From the NCBI RefSeq assembly GCF_003347635.1, contig NZ_QDFY01000001.1:1-64000 (forward strand): a stretch of 64,000 nt of DNA, in the 5' to 3' direction. Positions within the stretch are counted from its first letter, which is position 1. Each line of letters opens with the position of its first letter. Source of the DNA: Sphingosinicella terrae. GTDB lineage: Bacteria > Pseudomonadota > Alphaproteobacteria > Sphingomonadales > Sphingomonadaceae. A program made the position numbers and the translations under genes. Positions 8,238-16,352 of this stretch are shown here, piece after piece. A model generated the notes under the pieces. That model did no database searches, was not told the DNA's origin, and saw only the letters and a program-made list of their open reading frames with translations.

Positions 8238-8276
8238 CCCCTGCCGTTCGGGCGAAGCTTGCCCGAAGGGCAGGGG
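8238..8276 (-). promoter_or_regulatory. Strong hairpin after cysK covering the next gene's ribosome-binding site
   Basis: Arms 8238-8245 plus 8247-8253 pair with 8261-8267 plus 8269-8276: 15 bp with one G-G mismatch and a 7-nt loop. On the minus strand it begins 12 nt after the cysK stop and ends 7 nt before the ATG at 8230, so the only plausible Shine-Dalgarno (AGGGG) is in the 3' arm. It may be a cysK terminator, an mRNA element that closes the next start, or both. Confidence 0.6.
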
Positions 8277-8288
8277 AATGCAAGCGGA

Positions 8289-9209
8289 TCACTGCTCCGG
8301 CAGGAAGTCGGGCACCGAAAGATAGCGCTCGCCGGTATCGTAGTTGAAGCCGAGCACGCGCTTGCCGGCGCCGATCTCGCCCAGCTTCTGCCGGATCGCG
8401 GCCAGGGTCGCGCCCGAGCTGATCCCGACCAGCATGCCTTCCTCGCGGGCGGCGCGCTTCGCCATTTCCTTGGCGTCGGCGGCCTCGACTTGGATGGTGC
8501 CGTCGATCAGGCTGGTATCCATGATCGCGGGGATGAAGCCGGCGCCGATGCCCTGGATCGGATGCGGCCCCGGCTGTCCGCCCGAGATGACCGGCGACAG
8601 CGTCGGCTCGACCGCGAACACCTGAAGGCCCGGCCAGGCTTTCTTCAGCACCTCGGCGCAGGCGGTGATATGGCCGCCGGTGCCGACGCCGGTGATCAGC
8701 ACGTCGACCGGAGAGTCGCGGAAATCCTCGAGGATCTCGGCGGCGGTGGTGCGGCGGTGCACCTCGAGATTGGCCGGATTCTCGAACTGCTGCGGCATCC
8801 AGCTGTCCGGCGTCTCCTCGATCAGCTGCTTGGCGCGCTCGATCGCGCCCTTCATCCCCTTCTCCTTCGGGGTCAGGTCGAAGCTGGCGCCGTAAGCGAG
8901 CATCAGCCGACGGCGCTCGAGGCTCATGCTTTCGGGCATGACCAGGACGAGCCGGTAGCCCTTGACGGCGGCGACCATGGCGAGACCGATGCCGGTATTG
9001 CCGCTGGTCGGCTCGATGATCGTGCCGCCGGGCTTGAGCTTGCCCGACGCCTCGGCCTCCTCGACCATCGCCTGCGCGATGCGGTCCTTGACCGAACCGC
9101 CGGGATTGGCGCGCTCCTGTTTGATCCAGACCTCGGCGTCGCCGAACAGGCGGTTGATCCGGACATGCGGCGTCCGGCCGATCGTCTCGAGCATGTTGGC
9201 GGCTTTCAT
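8289..9209 (-). CDS. cysK: Cysteine synthase A (O-acetylserine sulfhydrylase)
   Basis: A 306-residue PLP enzyme making L-cysteine from O-acetylserine and sulfide in the cytosol. The Schiff-base lysine is Lys41 in N-P-G-G-S-V-K-D-R. The substrate loop is P-T-S-G-N-T-G-I-G at 69-77, and G-T-G-G-H binds the PLP phosphate. Length and motifs fit CysK closely. The start at 9209 has GGGAGAG upstream. No other sulfur genes are adjacent. A strong hairpin follows its stop. Confidence 0.95.
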   Translation of the reverse strand: MKAANMLETIGRTPHVRINRLFGDAEVWIKQERANPGGSVKDRIAQAMVEEAEASGKLKPGGTIIEPTSGNTGIGLAMVAAVKGYRLVLVMPESMSLERRRLMLAYGASFDLTPKEKGMKGAIERAKQLIEETPDSWMPQQFENPANLEVHRRTTAAEILEDFRDSPVDVLITGVGTGGHITACAEVLKKAWPGLQVFAVEPTLSPVISGGQPGPHPIQGIGAGFIPAIMDTSLIDGTIQVEAADAKEMAKRAAREEGMLVGISSGATLAAIRQKLGEIGAGKRVLGFNYDTGERYLSVPDFLPEQ

Positions 9210-9292
9210 GGCGTCTCTCCCTTGGAAGGTTTCGAGGAACGGGAACGAAGGTTGAGCCGGGCGCCGATCCGGGGCACGCTCGATCCTAGCAT

Positions 9293-9850
9293 ATGGCGGC
9301 TTCGCGGACCTATCTCGCCCGGCCGGATGCGTTCACCCCGGGCGAATGCGACCGGATCATCGCGCTCGGCGAGGCCGCCGGGGCGGTAGCGGCGCCCGTA
9401 CATGGCGGCGGCGGCTATGCGCTCGATCGCTCGCAGCGCGACGTGAACACCGCCCTGGTCGGCCGCGAGCCGATGACGGCCTGGCTGTTCGACCGGCTCG
9501 ACGCCCTGTTCGCGCGCGGCGCCGAGGCCTTCGGCCTTCCGGTCGGCCCGGTCCGGGAGGATGTCCAGATCCTGCGCTACGATGAGGGCTGCCATTTCGT
9601 CGCCTGGCACACCGACAGCGGGCTCGACCGGATCGACGCGCGGCGCATCTCGCTGTCCATCGAGCTGTCGGCGCCCGAGGATCATGACGGGGGCGATCTC
9701 GAGATCGTGCCCGACCGGATCGGCTGCGCGCGGAGCCTGCCGCGCGGCAGCGCGCAGATCTTCCCGTCGCGCGCGCTGCACCGGGTGACCCCGGTGCGCC
9801 GCGGCTGCCGCTGGGCGCTGGTCGCCTGGACGGGCCTCGCCGGGGACTAA
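9293..9850 (+). CDS. 2OG-Fe(II) oxygenase (prolyl 4-hydroxylase-like)
   Basis: A 185-residue single-domain dioxygenase. The iron ligands are visible as His106-Thr-Asp108 and His163. Arg173 in the final G-C-R-W-A-L-V-A-W strand is the likely 2-oxoglutarate carboxylate ligand. The region [19 protein letters not shown] is typical of P4Hc/PKHD-type enzymes that hydroxylate protein or small-molecule substrates; the substrate here is unknown. It is divergent from cysK (83 nt apart) and followed tail-to-tail by an MFS gene. Confidence 0.85.
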   Translation: MAASRTYLARPDAFTPGECDRIIALGEAAGAVAAPVHGGGGYALDRSQRDVNTALVGREPMTAWLFDRLDALFARGAEAFGLPVGPVREDVQILRYDEGCHFVAWHTDSGLDRIDARRISLSIELSAPEDHDGGDLEIVPDRIGCARSLPRGSAQIFPSRALHRVTPVRRGCRWALVAWTGLAGD

Positions 9851-9864
9851 GGAGGCGGCGCGGC

Positions 9865-11124
9865 TCATGTCGCGGCCGGCCTTTCCTCGGCCGGGGCGTC
9901 GAAGCTGCGGGCGCGGCGAAGCTCCGGGAAGCGCGCGGCGTAGAGCAAGGTGACCGCGATCGCGCCGGCGCCGCCGGCGACGACCGCGGCGACCGGTCCG
10001 ATCAGGGCGGCGAGGAAGCCCGACTGGGCGTCGCCGAGCTCGTTGGAGGCGGAGATGGTGAGCTGCGAGACCGCGCCGACCCGTCCGCGCATCGCGTCCG
10101 GCGTGTAGAGCTGGATCAGCGACTGGCGGACATAGACGGAGAACATGTCGGCGCTGCCGATGACGAACAGAGCGAGCAGCGACAGCGGCATCCATCGCGA
10201 CAGGCCGAAGGCGATGGTGGCGCCGCCGAACACCATCACCGCGCCGAGCATCTTCATGCCGACCTCGGTCCGCAGCGGGCGGAAGGAGAAATAGAGAGCG
10301 GTGAGCGCGGCCCCGGCCGCCGGTGCCGCGCCGAGCTGGGCGAGCCCCTCAGGCCCGACCGCGAGGATGTCGCGCGCATAGATGGGCAGCAAGGCGGTCG
10401 CGCCGGCCAGGAAGACGGCGAACAGATCGAGCGTGATCGCGCCGAGCACCAGCCGGTTGGTGCGGACATAAGAAAGGCCGTCGATCATCTGGCGGATCGG
10501 ATGGCGGGCTCGGTCCCGGTCGGGCCGCGGCACCGGCCCGATCAGCATCAGGCAGAGGAAGGAGACGAGGAAGAGGCCGACGCTGGCGCCATAGGCCGAT
10601 GCCGGCTGCCAGGCGTAGAGATAACCGCCGATCGCCGGGCCGCCGATCATGCCGGCTTGCCAGGAGATGGAGCTCAAGGCGATCGCATTGGGCAGGATCT
10701 CGCGCGGCACGAGATTGGGGGCGAGCGCCCCGAGCGCCGGACCGGAAAAGGCGCGGGCGACGCCGAGCAGCCCGGCGACGACGAACAGGACCGGCAGGCT
10801 CATCGTCCCGGCCCAGGTGAAGCCGGCGAGGATGGCGGCGCACAGGACGAGCAGCAGCGTCGTCACCCGGGCGATGTGGCGGCGGTCGACATGGTCGGCG
10901 ACCCAGCCGGTGACCGGCGTGAGCAGGAACAGGGGCAAGAATTGGATGAGGCCGACGAAGCCGATCTGCGCCGCCGAGGCGGCCGGGCTCATCGTCAGCC
11001 GGGCGATGTTGTAGACCTGCCAGCCGACGATCAGCAGCATCGCCGACTGGCCGAGATTGGTCGTCAGCCGGGCGACCCAATAATAGCGGAAATTGGGAAT
11101 CGCGAAGGGCGAGCGGGGCGGCAT
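9865..11124 (-). CDS. MFS transporter, EntS/MFS_3-type
   Basis: A 419-residue inner-membrane protein with about 12 transmembrane helices. The loop 2-3 motif appears as G-W-V-A-D-H-V-D-R-R, and the opening PNFRYYWVARLTTNLGQSA is typical of the EntS/enterobactin-exporter-like MFS_3 family. These proteins export siderophores or drugs, but the cargo cannot be read from sequence. The start at 11124 is the first ATG, with only a weak ribosome-binding site. It is monocistronic, convergent with the oxygenase gene (14 nt apart). Confidence 0.85.
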   Translation of the reverse strand: MPPRSPFAIPNFRYYWVARLTTNLGQSAMLLIVGWQVYNIARLTMSPAASAAQIGFVGLIQFLPLFLLTPVTGWVADHVDRRHIARVTTLLLVLCAAILAGFTWAGTMSLPVLFVVAGLLGVARAFSGPALGALAPNLVPREILPNAIALSSISWQAGMIGGPAIGGYLYAWQPASAYGASVGLFLVSFLCLMLIGPVPRPDRDRARHPIRQMIDGLSYVRTNRLVLGAITLDLFAVFLAGATALLPIYARDILAVGPEGLAQLGAAPAAGAALTALYFSFRPLRTEVGMKMLGAVMVFGGATIAFGLSRWMPLSLLALFVIGSADMFSVYVRQSLIQLYTPDAMRGRVGAVSQLTISASNELGDAQSGFLAALIGPVAAVVAGGAGAIAVTLLYAARFPELRRARSFDAPAEERPAAT

Positions 11125-11277
11125 CGTCCCGCCACTTAGGTCCCGGCGCGGGGCGCGGCAATGTCCCGTCCGCGCGCGGGACCGTCAAAGGAAGGAAATG
11201 GCGCCGGGCAGCGCGGGGGCGCGAGATTGGTGCGCCCAGCGGGGAGGGAAGGGAGAATTTCCGCCACGCGTGCGACC

Positions 11278-11477
11278 GTCATCCCGACGAAAGTCGGGAC
11301 CCATGAACTCTGAAACATCCAGGTTCGGACCGCGCGCTCCGCCGGATGCTGCTTCGGTTCATGGTCCGCGGCTTTCGAGCGCGTGAGGAAATCTCCCTTC
11401 TCGTCATCCTGGCGAAGCTCGTTTCCGTCCTCGTCGCCGACAAGGCATTGAGATCCCGGCTTTCGACGGGATGACGG
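11278..11477. repeat. Inverted pair of CCGTCATCCCG-type palindromic repeats
   Basis: CGTCATCCCGACGAAAGTCG.. at 11278-11299 faces its approximate reverse complement at 11453-11477, which ends GACGGGATGACGG. Each end is itself a small palindrome (CCCGACGAAAGTCGGG). A third partial copy (CGTCATCCTGGCGAAGC) lies at 11402-11418. This fills most of the 444-bp gap between the MFS gene (start 11124) and the lipoprotein gene (start 11569); I see no gene inside it. Same family as 7420-7515. Confidence 0.7.
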
Positions 11478-11568
11478 ATGGGGGCGCTGATCACCGCTTC
11501 GCCGCCCCTTGGCACCGCGGCTTCGCCCATGCCACAACCCCTTCGGGCTCGCCGGGAAGGATGATCGA

Positions 11569-13296
11569 ATGAACCGCAAATCGCTGCTCGCCGCCTTGTC
11601 GGCCGGCGCCCTCCTGATCGCCGGCTGCACCCTGACCGAGACGCCGTCGCTCGAGACGATCGAGGCGCGCTCTGCCTGGCCCGACTTCATGACTCGCACC
11701 ATCGAGGGCTATTTCGCCCTCAATCCGGACTTCGCGGTCGGCCAGGGCCGGCACGATTATGACGGCCGGCTCCCCGACTGGAGCCCGACCGGGCTCGCCA
11801 ACCGCGTCTCCTTCCTGCACTCGGCGATCGCCGCCGCCCAGGCGTTCGGCGACGGCGATCTCACCGCGACCCAGCGCTTCGAGCGCGACTATCTGGTCGC
11901 GAGCCTGCGCGGCGATCTCTTCTGGGAGAGCGTCGCCGAGCAGCCCCTGACCAATCCCGATTACTATGTCGGCTCGCTTGATCCGTCGGTCTATGTCACG
12001 CGCGCTTATGCGCCGCCGGCGCAGCGGCTTCGCGCCTATCTCGCTTATTTGAGGAACGTGCCGCGCGCGGCCGGGGAAATCCGCGCCAATTTGCGCACGC
12101 CGATGCCGCTCACCTTCATCGATTACGGCAAGGCCGGCTTCGGCGGCTTCGCCGAATATTATCGCGGCGACGGCATCGCCGCCTTCGCCGAAGTGCAGGA
12201 CGCGGTGCTCCAGGCGGAGCTGCGCACGGCCTCGGAGACGGCGGCCCGGGCGATGGCGGACCTCGCCGACTGGTTCGAGGCGCAGCGGCCGCGCGCGACC
12301 GACAATTACGCGCTCGGGGCCGAGCGCTTCGCCCAGATGCTGCGCGATACCGAGATGGTCGATCTGCCGCTCGTCGAGCTGGAGGCGATCGGCCGCGCCG
12401 ACCTCGAACGCAACCGGCAGGCCCTGCGCGAGGCCTGCGCCGCTTATGCGCCCGGCGCGAACGTGCCCGACTGCATGGCGCGGATGAGTGCCGACAAGCC
12501 CGAGGGCGGAGCGGTCGCCGGAGCCCGCCGCCAACTCGCCGGACTGAGGCAGTTCATCGAGCGCAACGACCTGGTCAGCATTCCCGGCACCGAGCAGGCC
12601 CAGGTCGAGGAGGCGCCGCCCTACAATCGGCAGAACTCGGCCTATATCGACATTCCGGGCCCTTTCGAGCGCGGGCTGCCCTCCGTCTATTATATCGCGC
12701 CGCCCGATCCCGCCTGGTCGCCGGAGGTGCAGGCCGGCTTCATCCCGGGCGAGGCCGATCTCCTCTTCACCTCGGTGCACGAGGTATGGCCGGGCCACTT
12801 CCTCAACTTCCTCCACGCCAACCGCTCGACCTTCCTGTTCGGCCGGGTGTTCGTCGGCTACGCCTTCGCCGAGGGCTGGGCCCACTATACCGAGGAGATG
12901 ATGGTCGAGGCCGGGCTCGGCGAGGCCGATCCGGAGATCCGCATCGGCCAGCTCTCCAACGCCCTGCTGCGCGACTGCCGCTTCCTGTCTGCGATCGGTC
13001 TCCATACCGGCGGCATGAGCGTCGAGCAGTCGCGCGTCATGTTCCGCGAGCAATGCTATCAGGACGAAGGCAATGCCCGCCAGCAGGCGGCGCGCGGCAC
13101 CTACGATCCCGCTTATCTCAACTACACGATGGGCAAATTGCTCATCCGCCGCCTGCGCGAGGACTGGACCCGCAGCCGCGGCGGCCGCCAGGCGTGGAAG
13201 AGCTTCCACGACGGCTTCCTGAGCTATGGCGGACCGCCGATCCCCCTGGTGAGGCAGCAGATGCTGGAGGAGGCGACGGCAAGGGCGGTGTTCTGA
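11569..13296 (+). CDS. DUF885 lipoprotein, putative metallopeptidase
   Basis: A 575-residue lipoprotein. The signal peptide ends in the lipobox L-I-A-G-Cys20. The start at 11569 is chosen because it gives this signal. DUF885 proteins resemble M32-type zinc peptidases, and the H-E-x-x-P-G-H motif is present at His404-Glu-Val-Trp-Pro-Gly-His409. A conserved E-G-W-A-H-Y-x-E-E block near 432-440 would supply the third ligand. It is probably anchored in the periplasm and cleaves peptides; this is inferred from family membership. The ribosome-binding site is weak (GGGAAGG). A palindromic repeat starts 4 nt after its stop. Confidence 0.85.
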   Translation: MNRKSLLAALSAGALLIAGCTLTETPSLETIEARSAWPDFMTRTIEGYFALNPDFAVGQGRHDYDGRLPDWSPTGLANRVSFLHSAIAAAQAFGDGDLTATQRFERDYLVASLRGDLFWESVAEQPLTNPDYYVGSLDPSVYVTRAYAPPAQRLRAYLAYLRNVPRAAGEIRANLRTPMPLTFIDYGKAGFGGFAEYYRGDGIAAFAEVQDAVLQAELRTASETAARAMADLADWFEAQRPRATDNYALGAERFAQMLRDTEMVDLPLVELEAIGRADLERNRQALREACAAYAPGANVPDCMARMSADKPEGGAVAGARRQLAGLRQFIERNDLVSIPGTEQAQVEEAPPYNRQNSAYIDIPGPFERGLPSVYYIAPPDPAWSPEVQAGFIPGEADLLFTSVHEVWPGHFLNFLHANRSTFLFGRVFVGYAFAEGWAHYTEEMMVEAGLGEADPEIRIGQLSNALLRDCRFLSAIGLHTGGMSVEQSRVMFREQCYQDEGNARQQAARGTYDPAYLNYTMGKLLIRRLREDWTRSRGGRQAWKSFHDGFLSYGGPPIPLVRQQMLEEATARAVF

Positions 13297-13299
13297 TCT

Positions 13300-13815
13300 C
13301 CCTCTCCCCTTCAGGGGAGAGGGTCGGGGAGAGGGGGAGTCGGGGAGGTTCCCCGAACCGACTGGGAGGCAGAACGTAGAGCCTCCCCAATTGCAATCAG
13401 CACCCCCTCCAAATTCCCCATCACCTCGCCATTGGTGAAACGAACGACGCGATAGCCCCGTCGTTCGAGAAGCGCGGTCCGCCGCGCATCATAATCCTCG
13501 GAACAGGCATGCGTGTCGCCGTCGACCTCAATGATGAGCATCGGTTTGCGACAGGCGAAATCGGCAATGTAACGACCGATGACCTGCTGCCGGCGGAACT
13601 TGGCGCCTTGGAACCGCTTGGCGCGGAGCATGTGCCAGAGCCGGCGTTCCGGCGCGGTCATTTCGCGGCGCATTTCCTGCGCGTGCTCGAGGAGTTGCGG
13701 GTCGCGCATGGCGGTTCTCCTGATAGTTGGAACGTATCAGGAACACGGATGGGGCGCAAGCTTGGGGGCGCTCCGACTCCCCCGCTCCCAACCCTCTCCC
13801 CTGAAGGGGAGAGGG
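13300..13815. mobile_element. Putative repeat-bounded element carrying a DUF559 endonuclease gene
   Basis: The two ends are copies of one palindromic repeat in inverted orientation: 13300-13323 (arms CCCTCTCCCC/GGGGAGAGGG, core TTCA) and 13792-13815 (same arms, core TGAA). Each is followed on its inner side by a G-rich tail (GGGGAGAGGGGGAGTC on the left; its variant, reverse-complemented, on the right). The only gene inside encodes a DUF559 endonuclease whose stop codon lies in the left palindrome. Two gene-less pairs with the same layout occur at 16159-16288 and 24760-24876. Mobility is an inference; no target-site duplication was identified. Confidence 0.45.
13311..13709 (-). CDS. DUF559 domain endonuclease-like protein
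   Basis: A 132-residue protein of the DUF559 family, related to Vsr/PD-(D/E)XK nucleases. Putative active-site residues are Glu21, Asp50 (Y-I-A-D-F), Glu61-Val-Asp63 and His67. The segment FRRQQVIGRYIADFAC and the closing GYRVVRFTNGEV are family hallmarks. The last dozen residues (S-P-T-P-P-L-P-D-P-L-P) are encoded by the flanking repeat, and the TGA stop is the core of its palindrome. The start at 13709 has AGGAG 8 nt upstream. DUF559 proteins are uncharacterised, so DNA cleavage is inferred. Confidence 0.82.
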   Translation of the reverse strand: MRDPQLLEHAQEMRREMTAPERRLWHMLRAKRFQGAKFRRQQVIGRYIADFACRKPMLIIEVDGDTHACSEDYDARRTALLERRGYRVVRFTNGEVMGNLEGVLIAIGEALRSASQSVRGTSPTPPLPDPLP

Positions 13816-13824
13816 CTAGTGCAC

Positions 13825-16104
13825 TCACGCCACCGTCACGAAGCTGTCGATCACTCGTTTGCGTCCGCTCTGCTCGAAGTCGATTTCGAGCTTGTTGCCC
13901 TCGACCTCGGCGACCTGCCCGTAGCCGAACTTCTGGTGGAACACCCTCTGACCGACGGCGATGTCGCTGCGGCCGGGATTGCCGAAGCTGACCGCGCTGG
14001 CGCGGGCCTCGATCACCCGCGGCGGGGTGCGTTCGAAGCCGCCGCCGGCGGCGGCGCGCTGCCAGCCGGGGCCGCGGCCGGTGCCGCGGGCGACGTCGGC
14101 GAACGGATCGGCGCGCTCGGACCAGTTGGCGCGCCACAGCGACTCGCCGCCGCTCATCGTCGTCTCCTGCTCGACATGCTCGTCCGGAAGCTCGGCGACG
14201 AAGCGCGAGGGGATGGACGAGGTCCACTGGCCGTAGATGCGGCGATTGGCGGCGTGGAGGATGATGCAGCGCCGGCGGGCCCGGGTGATCGCCACATAAG
14301 CGAGCCGGCGCTCTTCCTCGAGGCTGGCGAGTCCGCCTTCGTCGAGAGCGCGCTGGGACGGGAAGACGCCTTCCTCCCAGCCGGCGAGGAAAATGGTGTC
14401 GAATTCGAGGCCCTTGGCGGCGTGGATGGTCATCATCGTGACCTTGTCCGAATCCGCGTCGGCGTCATTGTCCATGACCAGGCTGACATGCTCCAGGAAG
14501 CCGCCGAGCGTCTCGTAATCCTCCATCGCGCGGGTGAGCTCGGTCAGATTCTCGAGCCGCCCGGCGCTCTCCGCCGACCGGTCGGCCTGGAGCATCGCGG
14601 TATAGCCCGATTCGTCGAGCATCAGCCGCGCCAGCTCCGGATGGGGCAATTCGTCGAGCCTGGCGCGCCAGCGGGCGAAATCCCCGACCAGGTTGCCGAG
14701 CGAGCGGCGGGCCTGGCCGGTCAGCTCGTCGGTGTCGAGGATCTGGGCGGCCGCCATCGACAGCGGCACGTCCTGGGCCCGGGCGAGAGCGTGGATCTTC
14801 GACACCGCCTTGTCGCCGAGCCCGCGCTTGGGAACGTTGACGATGCGCTCGAAGGCGAGGTCGTCCGCCGGCTGGTGGATGAGGCGCAGATAAGCCAAGG
14901 CGTCGCGTATCTCGGCGCGCTCGTAGAAGCGGAAGCCGCCGACGATCCGGTAGGGCAGGCCGATCGCGATGAACCGGTCCTCGAACTCGCGGGTCTGGAA
15001 CTGAGCGCGCACCAGGATCGCGCACTGGTCGAGACGCCCACCGCTTCGCTGGATCGCCTCCAGCTCCTCGCCGACCCGGCGCGCTTCCTCCGGCCCGTCC
15101 CAGACGCCGATCACCCGGACCTTGTCCCCCTGCGGCATCTCGGTCCACAGCGTCTTGCCGAGCCGGCCGCCATTATGGGCGATGACGCCCGAAGCGGCGG
15201 CGAGGATATGCGGCGTCGAACGGTAATTCTGTTCGAGCCGGATCACCTTGGCGCCGGGAAAGTCCTTCTCGAAGCGCAGGATGTTGGAGACCTCGGCGCC
15301 GCGCCAGGAATAGATGCTCTGGTCGTCGTCGCCGACGCAGCAGATATTCTTGCGCTCCTGGGCGAGCAGCCGCAGCCACAGATACTGGGCCTGATTGGTG
15401 TCCTGATATTCGTCGACGAGGATGTAGCGGAAGCGCTGCTGGTAAAGCTCGAGCACGTCGCGGTGGGTGCGCAGGATGACGAGCATGTGGAGCAGGAGGT
15501 CGCCGAAATCGCAGGCGTTGAGCTGTCTCAGGCGCTCCTGATAGGCGGCATAGAGCTTGGCGCCGCGGCCATGGGCATATTCCTCGGCCTCGCCGGGATC
15601 GACCTGGTCCGGGGTCCAGCCCTTGTTCTTCCAGCGGTCGATCATGCCGGCGAGGGTGCGGGCCGGCCATCTCTTCTCGTCCACATCGGCGGCGACGATG
15701 AGCTGCTTGAGCAGCCGCAGCTGGTCGTCCGTGTCGAGGATGGTGAAGTTGCTCTTGAGCCCGACCAGCTCGGCGTGGCGGCGCAGCATCCGCGCGCCGA
15801 TCGCATGGAAGGTGCCGAGCCAGGGCATGCCCTCGACGGCGCCGCCGACGAGACGGCCGACCCTTTCCTTCATCTCGCGCGCCGCCTTGTTGGTGAAGGT
15901 GACGGCGAGGATCTCCGACGGCCAGGCGCGGCGGGTGAAGAGGAGGTGGGCGAGCCGCGCGGTCAGCGCCGCGGTCTTGCCGGTGCCGGCGCCGGCGAGG
16001 ACAAGCACCGGCCCGTCGGTGGTGAGCACCGCCTCGCGCTGCGGCGCATTGAGCCCGGCTATGTAGGGCGGCTCGGCGGCAGGGGCAGGGGCGGTCTCGG
16101 TCAC
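13825..16104 (-). CDS. uvrD: ATP-dependent DNA helicase UvrD/PcrA
   Basis: A 759-residue superfamily 1A helicase for nucleotide-excision and mismatch repair and removal of stalled complexes. Motifs in order: A-G-A-G-T-G-K-T at 37-44 (Walker A), V-D-E-Y-Q-D-T (motif II), G-D-D-D-Q-S-I-Y-S-W-R-G (motif III), M-T-I-H-A-A-K-G-L-E-F (motif V) and V-A-I-T-R-A-R (motif VI). The C-terminal Tudor-like part (V-F-H-Q-K-F-G-Y-G-x-V) is present. The start is GTG at 16104. It ends 10 nt from the palindromic repeat at 13792-13815. Confidence 0.93.
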   Translation of the reverse strand: MTETAPAPAAEPPYIAGLNAPQREAVLTTDGPVLVLAGAGTGKTAALTARLAHLLFTRRAWPSEILAVTFTNKAAREMKERVGRLVGGAVEGMPWLGTFHAIGARMLRRHAELVGLKSNFTILDTDDQLRLLKQLIVAADVDEKRWPARTLAGMIDRWKNKGWTPDQVDPGEAEEYAHGRGAKLYAAYQERLRQLNACDFGDLLLHMLVILRTHRDVLELYQQRFRYILVDEYQDTNQAQYLWLRLLAQERKNICCVGDDDQSIYSWRGAEVSNILRFEKDFPGAKVIRLEQNYRSTPHILAAASGVIAHNGGRLGKTLWTEMPQGDKVRVIGVWDGPEEARRVGEELEAIQRSGGRLDQCAILVRAQFQTREFEDRFIAIGLPYRIVGGFRFYERAEIRDALAYLRLIHQPADDLAFERIVNVPKRGLGDKAVSKIHALARAQDVPLSMAAAQILDTDELTGQARRSLGNLVGDFARWRARLDELPHPELARLMLDESGYTAMLQADRSAESAGRLENLTELTRAMEDYETLGGFLEHVSLVMDNDADADSDKVTMMTIHAAKGLEFDTIFLAGWEEGVFPSQRALDEGGLASLEEERRLAYVAITRARRRCIILHAANRRIYGQWTSSIPSRFVAELPDEHVEQETTMSGGESLWRANWSERADPFADVARGTGRGPGWQRAAAGGGFERTPPRVIEARASAVSFGNPGRSDIAVGQRVFHQKFGYGQVAEVEGNKLEIDFEQSGRKRVIDSFVTVA

Positions 16105-16158
16105 AGCGAACAGTTAGGGAACGGGAAGCGGAGACTCAATGACTTATCGGCAACTTCC

Positions 16159-16288
16159 CCTCTCCCCTTCAGGGGAGAGGCTGGGAGAGGGGGCGAGGTT
16201 GGAGGCGGACGGAGCGGGTCGACAATCACGGACTCCCCCTCTCCCTCGCCGCTGCGCGGCTCTTCCCTCTCCCCTGAAGGGGAGAGGG
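16159..16288. repeat. Gene-less inverted pair of CCCTCTCCCC palindromes
   Basis: Palindrome copies at 16159-16180 (core TTCA, arms one base shorter) and 16265-16288 (core TGAA) face each other across about 84 bp. The G-rich tails point inward (GGGAGAGGGGGCGAGG after the left copy; a reverse-complemented variant before the right copy, broken by a short GCCGCTGCGCGGC palindrome). The 130-bp unit lies between the divergent starts of uvrD (16104) and the MFS gene (16353), so it may affect either promoter. Confidence 0.75.
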
Positions 16289-16352
16289 GGGTGTGGCCGA
16301 TGCTTGACCCCATCCCCTCCCTCCTTCACCCAGGCCGCGAAGGGGAGGAGTC

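Noticed and set aside
9865-11124. Calling the MFS_3 carrier a siderophore exporter linked to the TonB receptor
   Set aside because: The family also contains drug exporters, no siderophore-synthesis gene is present, and the receptor is 37 kb away.
13300-13323. Palindrome after the DUF885 gene as an ordinary intrinsic terminator
   Set aside because: It may terminate transcription, but there is no T-run and six copies with inward tails occur in fixed pairs, so a repeat element explains it better.
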